The notes beneath the pieces were generated by a model, which saw only the letters and a list, made by a program, of their open reading frames with translations, was not told the origin of the DNA and did not search any database. Made by a program: the position numbers and the translations under genes. From NCBI GenBank assembly GCA_965277615.1, contig CBDIDG010000004.1, positions 372,001 through 436,000 of the forward strand: a stretch of 64,000 nt of DNA, in the 5' to 3' direction. The DNA is from Bog-532 sp965277615. GTDB lineage: Bacteria > Actinomycetota > Actinomycetes > Streptosporangiales > Streptosporangiaceae. Position 1 is the first letter of the stretch. Every line of letters begins with the position of its first letter. Of this stretch, positions 44,530 to 55,313 are shown piece by piece.

Positions 44530-45687
44530 ATGGCGCTGGAGTTCCGGCCTTCACCCCGTCCCACGCTCGGCGTTGAATGGGAGCTCGGCCTGGTCGACGT
44601 CCGCACCGGTGACCTCGTCTCGGCGGCATCAAAAGTCGTCGAGGAGGCTCGGGCTCAGATACCGGCGGGCGAGTCGCGAGTGCACCAGGAACTGCTGCGC
44701 AACACGGTCGAGCTGGTCACCGGGATCTGCGAGTCCGTGCCGCAGGCCACCGCCGACCTGGCCGAGAGCCGTGATGTCGTCCGGCGGGTCGCCCGGCAGC
44801 ACGGGCTGGAAATCTTCAGCGCCGGCACGCACCCGTTCGCCCGCTGGTACGACCAGGAGGTCAGTGAAGGCGAGCGGTATGCCGCGCTGATCGAGCGCAC
44901 TCAGTGGTGGGGGCGGCACATGCTCATCTTCGGCGTCCACGTGCATGTGGGCGTGGACTCGGTCGGCAAGGTGCTGCCGATCCTCAACGGGCTGCTGCGC
45001 TGGTTCCCGCATCTGCAAGCGCTGTCGGCCGCCTCACCCTTCTGGGGCGGGGCCGACACCGGGTACGCCAGCAACCGGGCCCTGATGTTCCAGCAGCTGC
45101 CGACGGCCGGACTGCCGTTCCAGTTCGGCACCTGGGCGGAATTCGAAAAATACGTGAGCGACATGCTGGCCACCGGCGTGATCAGCGAGTTCAAGGAGAT
45201 CCGCTGGGACATCCGCCCCTCTCCGGCGCTCGGCACCATCGAGGTCCGCGTCTTTGACGGGCTGCCGACCCTGCAGGAAGTGGCCGCCGTCGCCGCGCTG
45301 ACTCACTGCCTGGTCGTCGACCTCGATCGCCGGCTGGAAGCTGGCCAGACGCTGCCCACGCTGCCGCCCTGGCACGTACAGGAGAACAAGTGGCGCGCGG
45401 CCCGGTATGGCCTGGACGCTGAGGTCATCCTCGACGCCCAGAACCATGAGCGGCTGGTCACCGATGACCTGTATGACCTGCTGAACCGGCTCGAGCCGGT
45501 GGCGGCCCGGCTGGGCTGCCCGGCCGAACTCGCGTCCGTGTCCGAGCTCATCACCACCGGGGCCAGCTACCAGCGGCAGCGGGCGGTGGCCGCCCGGGCG
45601 GGCGGCGACCTGTGGGCGGTCGTGGACAGCCTGGTCCGGGAGATGCGCGACGGCCTGCCGGGCACCGCGGCGCGCGCGGTTAGCTGA
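44530..45687 (+). CDS. Glutamate-cysteine ligase-like carboxylate-amine ligase (YbdK/GCS2 family)
   Basis: A 385-residue ATP-dependent carboxylate-amine ligase. The N-terminal TLGVEWELGLVD is the GCS2 signature, with QELLRNTVELVTGICESV, FSAGTHPFARW, FGVHVHVGVDS (metal ligands) and WDIRPSPALGTIEVRVFDG. Homologues include weak glutamate-cysteine ligases (YbdK), EgtA and ergothioneine- or mycofactocin-linked enzymes; no such cluster is nearby, so the substrate is open. A nine-codon GTG...TAA reading frame sits just before it (44495-44524). It overlaps the convergent LLM gene by eight bases. Confidence 0.88.
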   Translation: MALEFRPSPRPTLGVEWELGLVDVRTGDLVSAASKVVEEARAQIPAGESRVHQELLRNTVELVTGICESVPQATADLAESRDVVRRVARQHGLEIFSAGTHPFARWYDQEVSEGERYAALIERTQWWGRHMLIFGVHVHVGVDSVGKVLPILNGLLRWFPHLQALSAASPFWGGADTGYASNRALMFQQLPTAGLPFQFGTWAEFEKYVSDMLATGVISEFKEIRWDIRPSPALGTIEVRVFDGLPTLQEVAAVAALTHCLVVDLDRRLEAGQTLPTLPPWHVQENKWRAARYGLDAEVILDAQNHERLVTDDLYDLLNRLEPVAARLGCPAELASVSELITTGASYQRQRAVAARAGGDLWAVVDSLVREMRDGLPGTAARAVS

Positions 45688-46519
45688 TCTGGGCCAATGC
45701 TGCGGCCAGTGGCTCGAGGACGGCCGGAGTGAGCGGCGGGCGCAGGTAGACGATGGCCAGGTCCAGTCCGGCCTGGCCGAGCGCGGCGGCCTGGTCGGCC
45801 GTGGCCGAGGCGCCCGCGGCGGGGTCGAACTTCACGTGCGACGACAGCGTGATCTCGGCCGGGTCGCGGCCGATGTCGGCGCAGTGCGCATGCAGGACCT
45901 CGCGCTTGCGGGCGAAGTCCTCGGTGGTGCCGCCGCCGAAGTTCCAGTGCTGGGCGAAACGCGCCGCGGTGCGCAGCGTCCGCTTCTCCCCTCCCCCGCC
46001 GATGCAGATCGGCGGATGCGGTCGCTGCGGTCCCTTCGGCTCGTTAAAGGCGTCGGTGAGCTGGTAGTAGCGGCCCTGGAACGAGAATGCCGGCTCGGAC
46101 AGCAGGCCGACGAGCACCTCACAGGCCTCCTCGAATCGGTCACTGCGCTCGCCCGGGGTGCCCAGCTCGATGCCGTAGGCCCCGGACTCCTCCTCGTTCC
46201 ACCCGGCGCCGATTCCCACCTCGAGCCGGCCCGACGAGATGATGTCCAAGGTGGCGACCATGTTGGCCAGCACGGCCGGGTGCCGGTAGTGGATCCCGGT
46301 GACCAGGGTGCCCAGGCGCAGGCGCGAGGTGGCCTGGGCCAGCGCCGCCAGCATCATCCAGCCCTCGAGACAGGGACCGCCGGCGTTGCCGTCGATCGGG
46401 TAGAAGTGGTCGAAGTTCCACCCCGACTCGAAGACCTCGATCTGATCGGCGGCCCGCCACACCTCGAGCACGTCATCCCAGGTGGTGCTCTGATTAGCCG
46501 TCTTGAACGCAAACCGCAC
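45680..46519 (-). CDS. LLM-class F420-dependent oxidoreductase
   Basis: A 279-residue luciferase-like TIM-barrel enzyme. LGTLVTGIHYRHPAVLANMVATLD, followed by RLEVGIGAGWNEEESGAYGI and PPICIGGGGEKRTLR, are typical of the actinobacterial group that uses F420 (FMN is also possible). No partner suggests a substrate. A bacterium with F420 is consistent with an actinomycete. Only 48 bases separate it from the end of icd. Confidence 0.9.
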   Translation of the reverse strand: MRFAFKTANQSTTWDDVLEVWRAADQIEVFESGWNFDHFYPIDGNAGGPCLEGWMMLAALAQATSRLRLGTLVTGIHYRHPAVLANMVATLDIISSGRLEVGIGAGWNEEESGAYGIELGTPGERSDRFEEACEVLVGLLSEPAFSFQGRYYQLTDAFNEPKGPQRPHPPICIGGGGEKRTLRTAARFAQHWNFGGGTTEDFARKREVLHAHCADIGRDPAEITLSSHVKFDPAAGASATADQAAALGQAGLDLAIVYLRPPLTPAVLEPLAAALAQIS

Positions 46520-46567
46520 CGGCGGCGCCCTTCTCGATTTAATCGAATACTTACCCGGTTGGTGTGG

Positions 46568-48757
<2,190 letters not shown>

Positions 48758-48894
48758 CGGTGTTGCCAGCTCCTGCTCTGGAGGCTTCTTCTCGACGTCA
48801 AGATACTCCTGTGCACGCCTGAACCGCCAACCAGCCTATTAACGAGCCGGTACCGTGGCGGGCTGGCCCGGGCCTGGTCACCGCGGAGCGGGGG

Positions 48895-50007
48895 TCACGT
48901 CCAGTAGAGGACGCGGCAGGAAGGCAGCCGCTCGGCGATCTCGCGGTAGAACCAGGACCGCAGCTCGGTCATCGTGGCCACCGGATAGACGTACTTCACC
49001 GCACCGAACTTGCCGTGCTTACGGCTGCGGGAGGCCTCGTCCATGTCCAGTTTGGTGCGGGGATACCAGTCCAGCAGCACTTCCTTGCTGCCCGGGGTGA
49101 ACCGGTGAGTGATCAGCTCAGCGGTGAGATCAAGACCGGGAACGTCCCGGACCGCAGCGGCGATGTTGTCCAGCAGGTCGCCGTACGAAGTCCGCCAGTC
49201 GGGAACCGCGATGATCGGCGCGATCGTGACCCCGACCGGATAGCCGTCCTGGGCCAGGCGGCGCAGCGCGGTGAGCCGATCCGGCAAGCGGCTGGTCCCG
49301 CCCTCCACCCGGGTGGTCACCGGGCGGCAGTTGACGCTCACCCGTACCCGGGTGCGCCCGTGGTGCGGCAGCCCGATAAAGCCACCGACGTCGTCGAACT
49401 TGGTCGTCCAGCGCAGCTGCACCGGGGCGTCCCAGGCGCCGAAATACTCGACGGCGCGCCGCCAGCTGCCGGTCAGGTGCTCCAGCGCCAGCGGATCGGT
49501 ATAGCACGAGGCTTCAAACGTGGTGCCCTCACCACGCCGCGCCTCCCGGCGGCTGGTGATCGTGCCCCGGCCCACGTAGTCCCCCAGCCCGGCCAGGATG
49601 TCATCCAGATCGGCGTAGACCCGGGTCACCGGCGGTCCGGACAGCGAGCCGGCCAGGTAGCAGTACTGGCAGTGCGCCGGGCAGCCCTCGGCCAGATCGA
49701 ACCGCCAGTCCGCGCTGGGCGCGATCGGCTGCAGCTTGCGGCGCGACGGCGGGCTCACCACGATGGCCATGGTGGCCTTGGCCCGGGCATAGGTCTGACG
49801 GTCGTTCTCGCCCCGCAGACCGGTGAGCCGGTTCCCCCGCAACCGCTCCACCTCGATGCCCTCCGCCTCGACCAGCGCCATGATCTGGCGCCCGTGCGGG
49901 TGGTCGTAGGCCGCCGGGGTGGCCACCACCCGCTTCGGCGTCCAGCGCCGGGACGGCTGCGGGGCAGGGGCCAAGGGCTCCGTCACGTCCACCGAGTTCG
50001 ATGACAT
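48895..50007 (-). CDS. splB: Radical SAM protein of the spore photoproduct lyase family
   Basis: A 370-residue radical SAM protein. The [4Fe-4S] motif is C109-x3-C113-x2-C116 (CPAHCQYCYL). Cys168 in FEASCYTDPLALEHLTG corresponds by alignment to the H-donor Cys141 of Bacillus SPL. SPL repairs 5-thyminyl-5,6-dihydrothymine formed in UV-irradiated spores. Actinomycete homologues exist but have rarely been tested. Nothing in the neighbourhood is a known partner. The ATG at 50007 is the first in frame; the first 20 residues look disordered. Confidence 0.88.
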   Translation of the reverse strand: MSSNSVDVTEPLAPAPQPSRRWTPKRVVATPAAYDHPHGRQIMALVEAEGIEVERLRGNRLTGLRGENDRQTYARAKATMAIVVSPPSRRKLQPIAPSADWRFDLAEGCPAHCQYCYLAGSLSGPPVTRVYADLDDILAGLGDYVGRGTITSRREARRGEGTTFEASCYTDPLALEHLTGSWRRAVEYFGAWDAPVQLRWTTKFDDVGGFIGLPHHGRTRVRVSVNCRPVTTRVEGGTSRLPDRLTALRRLAQDGYPVGVTIAPIIAVPDWRTSYGDLLDNIAAAVRDVPGLDLTAELITHRFTPGSKEVLLDWYPRTKLDMDEASRSRKHGKFGAVKYVYPVATMTELRSWFYREIAERLPSCRVLYWT

Positions 50008-50057
50008 GGGCTGCGACTACCCCGACCCGGGCGGCTCTATCGGCTCGCAGGAGGCTC

Positions 50058-50822
50058 CTACAGTCCGGTGATCGACCAGTTGATCGTTTCGGGCGCCACC
50101 AGTGGGGCCCCCACCTCAACCTGGAGGTTCTCGTGCGATCCGAGCGGCACGTTACGGGGGCTGCCCGTCCAGACCTTGCCGTTCACGATCACGGTGACGG
50201 CGCCCTTGGCCGACCCCACCTGGCCGGCGGACAGCGGCTGGTTCCACTCATCGAAGAAGTCTCCGAGCGTGAACGTCCGCTGCTCGGGTGACTCGATGTG
50301 GATGATCCCGTCCGCGGCGTGGGTGTGCAGCCAGTAGAAGCAGCGGCCGGAGTCGACGAACGGTCCCGCGGACGTCTGCTGGGCCACCGCGCGGGGGATG
50401 CCGATCCCGGCCGGCACCTGGCGCTGCTGCCCGTGCACGAAGATCGTCAGGTGCGTGTGGATGTGGAAGACCGTCTGCTCGGCGGTCTGGCACGAAGTCC
50501 CGTCGATGGGCTGCCCTGAGGTGGCGGCCGACGTCCCGGCGAGCGCCGGCGTGGCCGGGATGGGCACCTTCTCCGGACCCATCGCGCCGGCCGCCGGGGC
50601 GGCCTTCAGCGGGCCGAGCGTGGACAGCGCCGCGTAGTGTGCGGAGTCCGCGGCGCTGGAACCACTGGGCAGGGCGAGTCCGAGACCGGCCCCCAGGCCC
50701 GCGAGGACCACGGCCGCGCCGCCCCACGCCGCCAGCCGCCGGCGCCGCTTACGTTGCGCCTCCTTCTTCCTGGCCTGCTCGACTGCGCGCCGCCTGCTCT
50801 CCCGCGAGGTCCGTTCCGACAC
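50058..50822 (-). CDS. Membrane-anchored, histidine-motif protein of unknown function
   Basis: A 254-residue protein that I do not recognise. A very basic N-terminus (ARKKEAQRKRRRRLAA) precedes one transmembrane helix (about residues 31-53), so the rest probably faces outside. The extracytoplasmic part carries two His-rich motifs, VFHIHTHLTIFVHGQQ and CFYWLHTHAADGIIHIESP, which look like metal ligands. FTLGDFFDEWNQPLSAGQVG follows. Two cysteines (Cys109 and Cys161) could pair. The start is GTG. The promoter region to the MFS gene holds several TACGTA palindromes (50836-50870). Confidence 0.75.
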   Translation of the reverse strand: MSERTSRESRRRAVEQARKKEAQRKRRRRLAAWGGAAVVLAGLGAGLGLALPSGSSAADSAHYAALSTLGPLKAAPAAGAMGPEKVPIPATPALAGTSAATSGQPIDGTSCQTAEQTVFHIHTHLTIFVHGQQRQVPAGIGIPRAVAQQTSAGPFVDSGRCFYWLHTHAADGIIHIESPEQRTFTLGDFFDEWNQPLSAGQVGSAKGAVTVIVNGKVWTGSPRNVPLGSHENLQVEVGAPLVAPETINWSITGL

Positions 50823-50853
50823 CGGTGCTCCAAATCTACGTATCTACCACGTA

Positions 50854-52140
50854 CTACTTACGTACGGAGATAGTAGCAACGGAGATTGGATCCTTGGCCG
50901 GAGCGGCCCGGAGCTGGCGGACGCTGGGGACGGCCAGGGCGACGGCGCTTCCGGCCACCGTGCAGCCGACGGCGAGCCACATGGTGGTGGTGACGCCGAT
51001 CGCGCTGGACAGGGGTCCGGCCAGGGCGTAGCCCAGCGGGACGAGAGCGACCGAGCCCAGCCAGTCGTAGGCGCTGACCTGGGACAGCACCGCCGCAGGC
51101 ACGCGCTGCTGCAAGGCGGTGTCCCAGAGCGTTCCGAAGACCGCGAGGCCGACGCCGGAGACGGCGGCGGCCGCGGCGATCGCACCGGCGGGCGCGCCCA
51201 GGGCGAGCAGCGCGACCGGGCCGGCGAAGGTGAACGTGCCGAGCGTGGCCACGACCAGCGGCCTCCGCGGCCGGGCGCGCAGTACGGTGAGGCCGCCGAC
51301 GATCGAGCCGCCGCCCTGGGCCGCAAGGATGAGACCCCAGGCGGTTGCGCCGCCGAGGGTCCGGTCAGCGATCACCGCACCGAGGACCATGAACGGTGCA
51401 TAGGAGAGCAGACCGAACAGGCCGAACTGGACGACGATCACCCACAGCCAGGTCCGGGACCGGAACTCGGTCCAGCCCGTCCGCAGCTGGGCCGCGAACG
51501 ACTCGCGCGGGGGCGGACGCTGGGCGGGCAGGTGCAGCCGGGCCAGGCACAAGGCACTGACCGCGTAGGTGGCACCGTCGACGGCGATGGCCCAGCCAGC
51601 CCCGCCCGCGGCCACGATCAGCCCGGCGGCAGCCGGCCCGACGATCTGGGCCGTCGAGGATGCCACGCCGCGCAGCGCGTTGGCCTGCTGCAGGCGGCCG
51701 GGGCTGACCACGGACGGGAGCAGCCCGGTCAGCGCCGGGTTGAAGAACGCCTGCCCGGCACCGATCACCCCGGCCAGGACCATGAACACCCACAACGCCG
51801 GCGAACCGGTGAGCAGGAGCGCGGCGAGTAGCAGCTCGCTGGCGCAGCGGGCCACGTCCGAGCCGACCATCACGGCCCGGCGGGACAGCCGGTCGGCGAT
51901 GACCCCGCCGGCCAGCAGCAGGATGACCAGCGGGACCGTCTCGGCGGCCAGCACGTAGCCGACATCTTCGGCGCTGCGGCCTTGCTGCAGGACGGCGAAG
52001 GTCAGCGCGACCGGCACCATGGCCGCTCCGACCAGGGAAGTGGCGTAGCCGATGAAGAACAGCCGGAAGTCCCGCTCGGCCAGGGCGCCGAGCCGTCCGC
52101 GCCACCGGCCGGGCTGGGCCCCGGGCTGGGCCCCGGTCAC
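50854..52140 (-). CDS. MFS exporter
   Basis: A 428-residue major facilitator with 12 predicted helices, similar in sequence style to EntS-type drug or siderophore exporters (LFFIGYATSLVGAAMVPVALTFAVLQ, GVIADRLSRRAVMVGSDVARC with the loop 2-3 motif, and so on). It overlaps the ArsR-type gene upstream by four bases (ATGA), so the regulator and exporter are co-transcribed. Substrate unknown. Confidence 0.9.
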   Translation of the reverse strand: MTGAQPGAQPGRWRGRLGALAERDFRLFFIGYATSLVGAAMVPVALTFAVLQQGRSAEDVGYVLAAETVPLVILLLAGGVIADRLSRRAVMVGSDVARCASELLLAALLLTGSPALWVFMVLAGVIGAGQAFFNPALTGLLPSVVSPGRLQQANALRGVASSTAQIVGPAAAGLIVAAGGAGWAIAVDGATYAVSALCLARLHLPAQRPPPRESFAAQLRTGWTEFRSRTWLWVIVVQFGLFGLLSYAPFMVLGAVIADRTLGGATAWGLILAAQGGGSIVGGLTVLRARPRRPLVVATLGTFTFAGPVALLALGAPAGAIAAAAAVSGVGLAVFGTLWDTALQQRVPAAVLSQVSAYDWLGSVALVPLGYALAGPLSSAIGVTTTMWLAVGCTVAGSAVALAVPSVRQLRAAPAKDPISVATISVRK

Positions 52141-52691
52141 GGGGCCTCGGTGGCCGCCGGGGCGGGGTCGGCCATGGCGAACATGACCAGGCTGGTGTTG
52201 ACGTGCACGGTGCCCGGCTCATGCGGCCGCCGGGCGCGTTCGTGCAGCAACGTGGCCGCCTCGCGGATGGCGGTGCGGGCCGCCGCCCAGTCGTCCGGGT
52301 CCACCCACAGCTCGGCGTCCACGGCCAGCACCGGCGTTTCCGGTGACCGCTGTCCGGCGCGCCGGCGCAGTTCCTCGATGACGGCCTCGACGAACAGCGC
52401 GTGCCCCTCGGCGTCGGGGGACGGCTGGTCCCCGGTGTGCGGCGGCACCCGGTAGCGGTAGCGGCGCTCCTGCCCGCCGCGCCGGGACCGCTGCTCGGCC
52501 AGCTCCACGACCTCGGCATCGGCCAGCTGCCGCAGGTGATAGCTGGCCAGGGCCTGGCTGACGCCGAGCTCGCGGCCCAGCTCGGCCGCGGACATCGCCG
52601 CCCCGGTGAGCAGGGACAGCATCCGCAGCCGCAGCGGATGCGCCCGAGCCCGCAGCGCAGCGACCTGTCGTCCTTCAACCTCCAAAGACAT
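52137..52691 (-). CDS. ArsR-type winged-helix regulator
   Basis: A 184-residue regulator. RAHPLRLRMLSLLTGAAMSAAELGRELGVSQALASYHLRQLADAEVVELAE is the HTH and wing of an ArsR/HTH_20 protein. The C-terminal half (LWVDPDDWAAARTAIREAATLLHERAR) resembles the GntR-associated sensor in such regulators. No metal-binding cysteines are present, so it is not a metal sensor in the classical way. The ATG has no clear ribosome site. Confidence 0.88.
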   Translation of the reverse strand: MSLEVEGRQVAALRARAHPLRLRMLSLLTGAAMSAAELGRELGVSQALASYHLRQLADAEVVELAEQRSRRGGQERRYRYRVPPHTGDQPSPDAEGHALFVEAVIEELRRRAGQRSPETPVLAVDAELWVDPDDWAAARTAIREAATLLHERARRPHEPGTVHVNTSLVMFAMADPAPAATEAP

Positions 52692-52767
52692 GCTTGCAGC
52701 TTAAGGCCGGCGCCCATCGACCAGCAAGGAGTCCTTTGGATGTCGTGCGGGAGCGAGGTGCGCGCGG

Positions 52768-52819
52768 GGCCGGGCGGGCCGGGCGGGCCGGGTTAGGCGG
52801 GTTAGGCGGGTTAGGCGGC
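52768..52819. repeat. G-rich 9-bp repeats, including three TTAGGCGGG units at a stop codon
   Basis: Two runs of GGGCGGGCC are followed by three near-perfect TTAGGCGGG units ending at 52819. The units on the minus strand give three TAA codons in the frame of the aldo/keto reductase, whose actual stop is the first one met. The plus strand has a run of GGG triplets that could form a G-quadruplex (52767-52793). Nothing else is present in 52692-52810. Confidence 0.75.
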
Positions 52820-53833
52820 GGAACGGTCGGCCGGGGGACGGCGGCGCAAGCCCGGCTGCTGTAGGGCGGGCGGCAGGTAGGCCTGGTCGAGCGGGCCGAC
52901 ATCGGTGCCGGGCGGGACGATCGCGTCAATGCGGTCGAGGATGTCGTCGGTCAGGGCGACGTCGACGCCGGCCAGCAGGTCGTCCAGCTGGGCCTCGGTC
53001 CTGGCCCCGAGCAGAGCGCTGATCACGCCGGGGTGGGCGATGGTGAACGCCATCGCCAGGTGGGTCATCGGCAGGCCCGCTTCCGCCGCGACGGGGATGA
53101 GCTGCTCGACGACGTCGAGGCGATTCTCGTCGTTGAGGTGCCGGAAGAAGCGGGCCCGGCTGAGGTCGCTGCGCTGGCCCTTGCGGACGCGGCCGGTGAG
53201 CAGGCCCTGGGCCAGCGGCCCCCACACCAGCGCGGCCAGCCCGTAGCGCTGGGCCACCGGCAGCACCTCCCGCTCGATGCCGCGGTTGAGGATCGAGTAG
53301 GCCGGCTGCTCGGTATGAAACCGCTCCAGGCCACGCCGTTCGGCGACCCACTGGGCCTCGACGATGCTGGACGCAGGCGACCCGGACGCCCCGATGGCCC
53401 GGACCTTGCCGCTGTGAACCAGGTCGGACAGCGCCGACAGCGTCTCCTCGATGTCGGTATCCGGGTCGGGCCGATGGAGCTGGTACAGGTCGATATGGTC
53501 GGTCTGCAGCCGGCGCAGCGAGTTCTCGACCGCCGTTGTGATCCACCGGCGCGAGGCGCCCTGGGCGTTCGGGTCCTGGCCGGTCGGGCGGCCGAACTTG
53601 GTCGCGAGCACGACATCGTCGCGCCGCCCCTTCAGGGCCTGGCCGACGACCTCCTCCGAGTCGCCGTAGGCGTCGGCGGTGTCGATGAGGTTGATCCCGG
53701 CGTTGAGGGCCTTGTGGATGATGCGGGCCGAGTCGGCCGGGTCGGAGTTGCCGACCGAGGTGGCGAACATCAGCGCGCCGAGCGCGTACGGGCTGACCTT
53801 GATGCCGGTCCGGCCGAGAGTGCGGTACTGCAT
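52811..53833 (-). CDS. Aldo/keto reductase
   Basis: A 340-residue NADPH-dependent AKR of the YajO/YghZ-like group. The catalytic Asp/Tyr lie in NLIDTADAYGDSEEVVG, the Lys in VVLATKFGRP and the His in IDLYQLHRPDPDTDIEETL. ATG 53833 has GGAGCGA upstream. A TetR gene is divergent, and the shared 46-bp operator probably controls both. Substrate unknown. Confidence 0.92.
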   Translation of the reverse strand: MQYRTLGRTGIKVSPYALGALMFATSVGNSDPADSARIIHKALNAGINLIDTADAYGDSEEVVGQALKGRRDDVVLATKFGRPTGQDPNAQGASRRWITTAVENSLRRLQTDHIDLYQLHRPDPDTDIEETLSALSDLVHSGKVRAIGASGSPASSIVEAQWVAERRGLERFHTEQPAYSILNRGIEREVLPVAQRYGLAALVWGPLAQGLLTGRVRKGQRSDLSRARFFRHLNDENRLDVVEQLIPVAAEAGLPMTHLAMAFTIAHPGVISALLGARTEAQLDDLLAGVDVALTDDILDRIDAIVPPGTDVGPLDQAYLPPALQQPGLRRRPPADRSAA

Positions 53834-53862
53834 GACGGTCGCTCCTGCCGTATCGTGGAGGC

Positions 53863-53908
53863 TAAGCGGAAAGCTCTTCCGTAACTATACGGAAAGCTAT
53901 TCCGCTTA
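53863..53908. promoter_or_regulatory. 46-bp nested palindromic operator between AKR and TetR genes
   Basis: TAAGCGGAA (53863-53871) and TTCCGCTTA (53900-53908) are perfect 9-bp arms. Inside, CGGAAAGCTCTTCCG (53867-53881) and CGGAAAGCTATTCCG (53890-53904) are each palindromes, with centres 23 bases apart. It lies between divergent promoters, 29 bases from the AKR start and 30 from the TetR start. Confidence 0.88.
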
Positions 53909-53938
53909 TGCAAGCGAACGCGGACAGGGCGGAGGACG

Positions 53939-54505
53939 GTGGTGACGGAGACGGCGGCGATGCGCCGGCGGGCCGACGCGCAGCGCAACCTCGAGGCCCT
54001 GCTCGACGCGGCCAAGGCCGTGTTCGCCGTATCGGGCGTGGACGCCCCGGCCAAGGAGATCACCGACCGGGCCGGCGTCGGGGTGGGCACGCTGTACCGG
54101 CACTTCCCGCAGCGGTCGGATCTTGTGCTGGCCGTGCTGAAGCACGAGATCGACGCCTGCGCCGACGCGGGCCCAGCGCTGAGCGCGGCCAATCCCCCGG
54201 GGGCAGCGCTGACGAAATGGATCCAGCGCTACACCGAACTGATCGCGACCAAGGCCGGGCTGGCGTCGGCCTTGCAATCGGCCGATGACGCCCACCAGGC
54301 GATGCGGACCCACTTTTACCAGCGCATGGCGCCCGTGCTGGAGACGCTGATGGCCGCGGCCACGGCGGCCGGGGCGATCCGGCCCGACGTCCGCGCCATC
54401 GACGTCCTGCACGCGGTGCCGCTGCTGTGCCAGCCGGTGCCGGGTGAGGAACCCGGCTACGGCCGCCGCCTGGTCGACGTGTTCATCGACGGCCTACGGC
54501 CCTGA
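53939..54505 (+). CDS. TetR/AcrR family regulator
   Basis: A 188-residue repressor. NLEALLDAAKAVFAVSGVDA followed by PAKEITDRAGVGVGTLYRHFPQRSDL is a typical TetR HTH. The C-terminal part (LTKWIQRYTELIATKAGLASALQ) resembles SbtR/TetR_C_17-like ligand domains. Starts are GTG 53939 or 53942, with GGCGGAGG about eight bases before. It is divergent from the aldo/keto reductase across the nested operator. Confidence 0.92.
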   Translation: MVTETAAMRRRADAQRNLEALLDAAKAVFAVSGVDAPAKEITDRAGVGVGTLYRHFPQRSDLVLAVLKHEIDACADAGPALSAANPPGAALTKWIQRYTELIATKAGLASALQSADDAHQAMRTHFYQRMAPVLETLMAAATAAGAIRPDVRAIDVLHAVPLLCQPVPGEEPGYGRRLVDVFIDGLRP

Positions 54506-54534
54506 AGGAACGCCAGCCTGAGCATTCAGCCTGG

Positions 54535-54894
54535 CTAGAGCCATTCTTCTCCGTCGAGCAGGGCTTCGTCGCCGGGGTAGCGGGCGAGGGTGACTTCGAG
54601 GGCGGCGATGATCCTGCCGGTGTCGGCCCGGGTCCGGCGGTAGGCATTGGGCATGAAGATCATCCCGAAATGACCTGCGCCGCCAGGCGTTATGGCCTCG
54701 TGGTGCAGTGGCCGGAAGTCGCGCAAGTTGTTGGTGACGAGGGCACGGTGCTCAGCCCGGGCGAGCGCCAGCACTTCGGGATCCGACAAGGCTTCCCGAT
54801 CTGGATGACCCGCTACCGGCGCCACGTCATGCCCGCGCGAGCACAACTCTCTGGCGATCGCCGGGCTCAGCATCTCGTCCAGCAGTAGTTTCAC
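54535..54894 (-). CDS. DUF5615 PIN-like toxin
   Basis: A 119-residue PIN-like protein. MKLLLDEMLSPAIARELCSRGHDV and ALVTNNLRDFRPL are the hallmark N-terminal and central blocks of DUF5615, which are probable RNase toxins. Asp6 and Asp63-type acidic residues are in the expected places. It overlaps the upstream antitoxin by four bases. Confidence 0.85.
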   Translation of the reverse strand: MKLLLDEMLSPAIARELCSRGHDVAPVAGHPDREALSDPEVLALARAEHRALVTNNLRDFRPLHHEAITPGGAGHFGMIFMPNAYRRTRADTGRIIAALEVTLARYPGDEALLDGEEWL

Positions 54895-55313
54895 CGCCGA
54901 AGCGCGGCCTGCCCGGCCAGATAAGCAGCGTGCGCCTCCACTGTCTCTTGCTCGCTGGCCTCGATGTCCTGGTCGATTTCGTCGGTGTAGGCGCCGTAGT
55001 AGGCAATCGCGGCCTGGATGAGGCCGAGCGGAATCTCTAGATAGCGTGCGGCCTCGGCGGCGTCACCACCGTTGTCGCGGACCACTGCTATGACCTCGGA
55101 GACGTCCTTGCCCGTCCCGAGCAGCCGGGCCCGGCGGCCGGCCGGCCCGTCGGCGAATCGGACCAGCGGATGCTCATCCATGCGCAAGCCCTCCTCGACG
55201 TAGCGCTGCGCGAGAGTTCGAGGCGGCAGGTGAACGCGGCGAGCGCGTGCCCCCAGACGGTCGATCGTGGCCTCACTGAGGCGGACACTGAGCGGGTGAC
55301 TCATGTAGTTCAT
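54891..55313 (-). CDS. RHH/DUF433-type antitoxin
   Basis: A 140-residue protein. The N-terminal LSVRLSEATIDRLGARARR is a ribbon-helix-helix-like DNA-binding segment, followed by a DUF433 domain (HPLVRFADGPAGRRARLLGTG) and helices ending in an acidic, Glu-rich region that could bind the toxin. I chose ATG 55313; ATG 55304 is three codons later. Both start codons lie inside the ACTACA repeats that serve as operator. Confidence 0.8.
   Translation of the reverse strand: MNYMSHPLSVRLSEATIDRLGARARRVHLPPRTLAQRYVEEGLRMDEHPLVRFADGPAGRRARLLGTGKDVSEVIAVVRDNGGDAAEAARYLEIPLGLIQAAIAYYGAYTDEIDQDIEASEQETVEAHAAYLAGQAALRR

Noticed and set aside
52790..52819. TTAGGC repeats as telomere-like sequence
   Set aside because: Only three units at the end of a normal chromosomal gene; there are no terminal palindromes of linear actinomycete chromosomes nearby.
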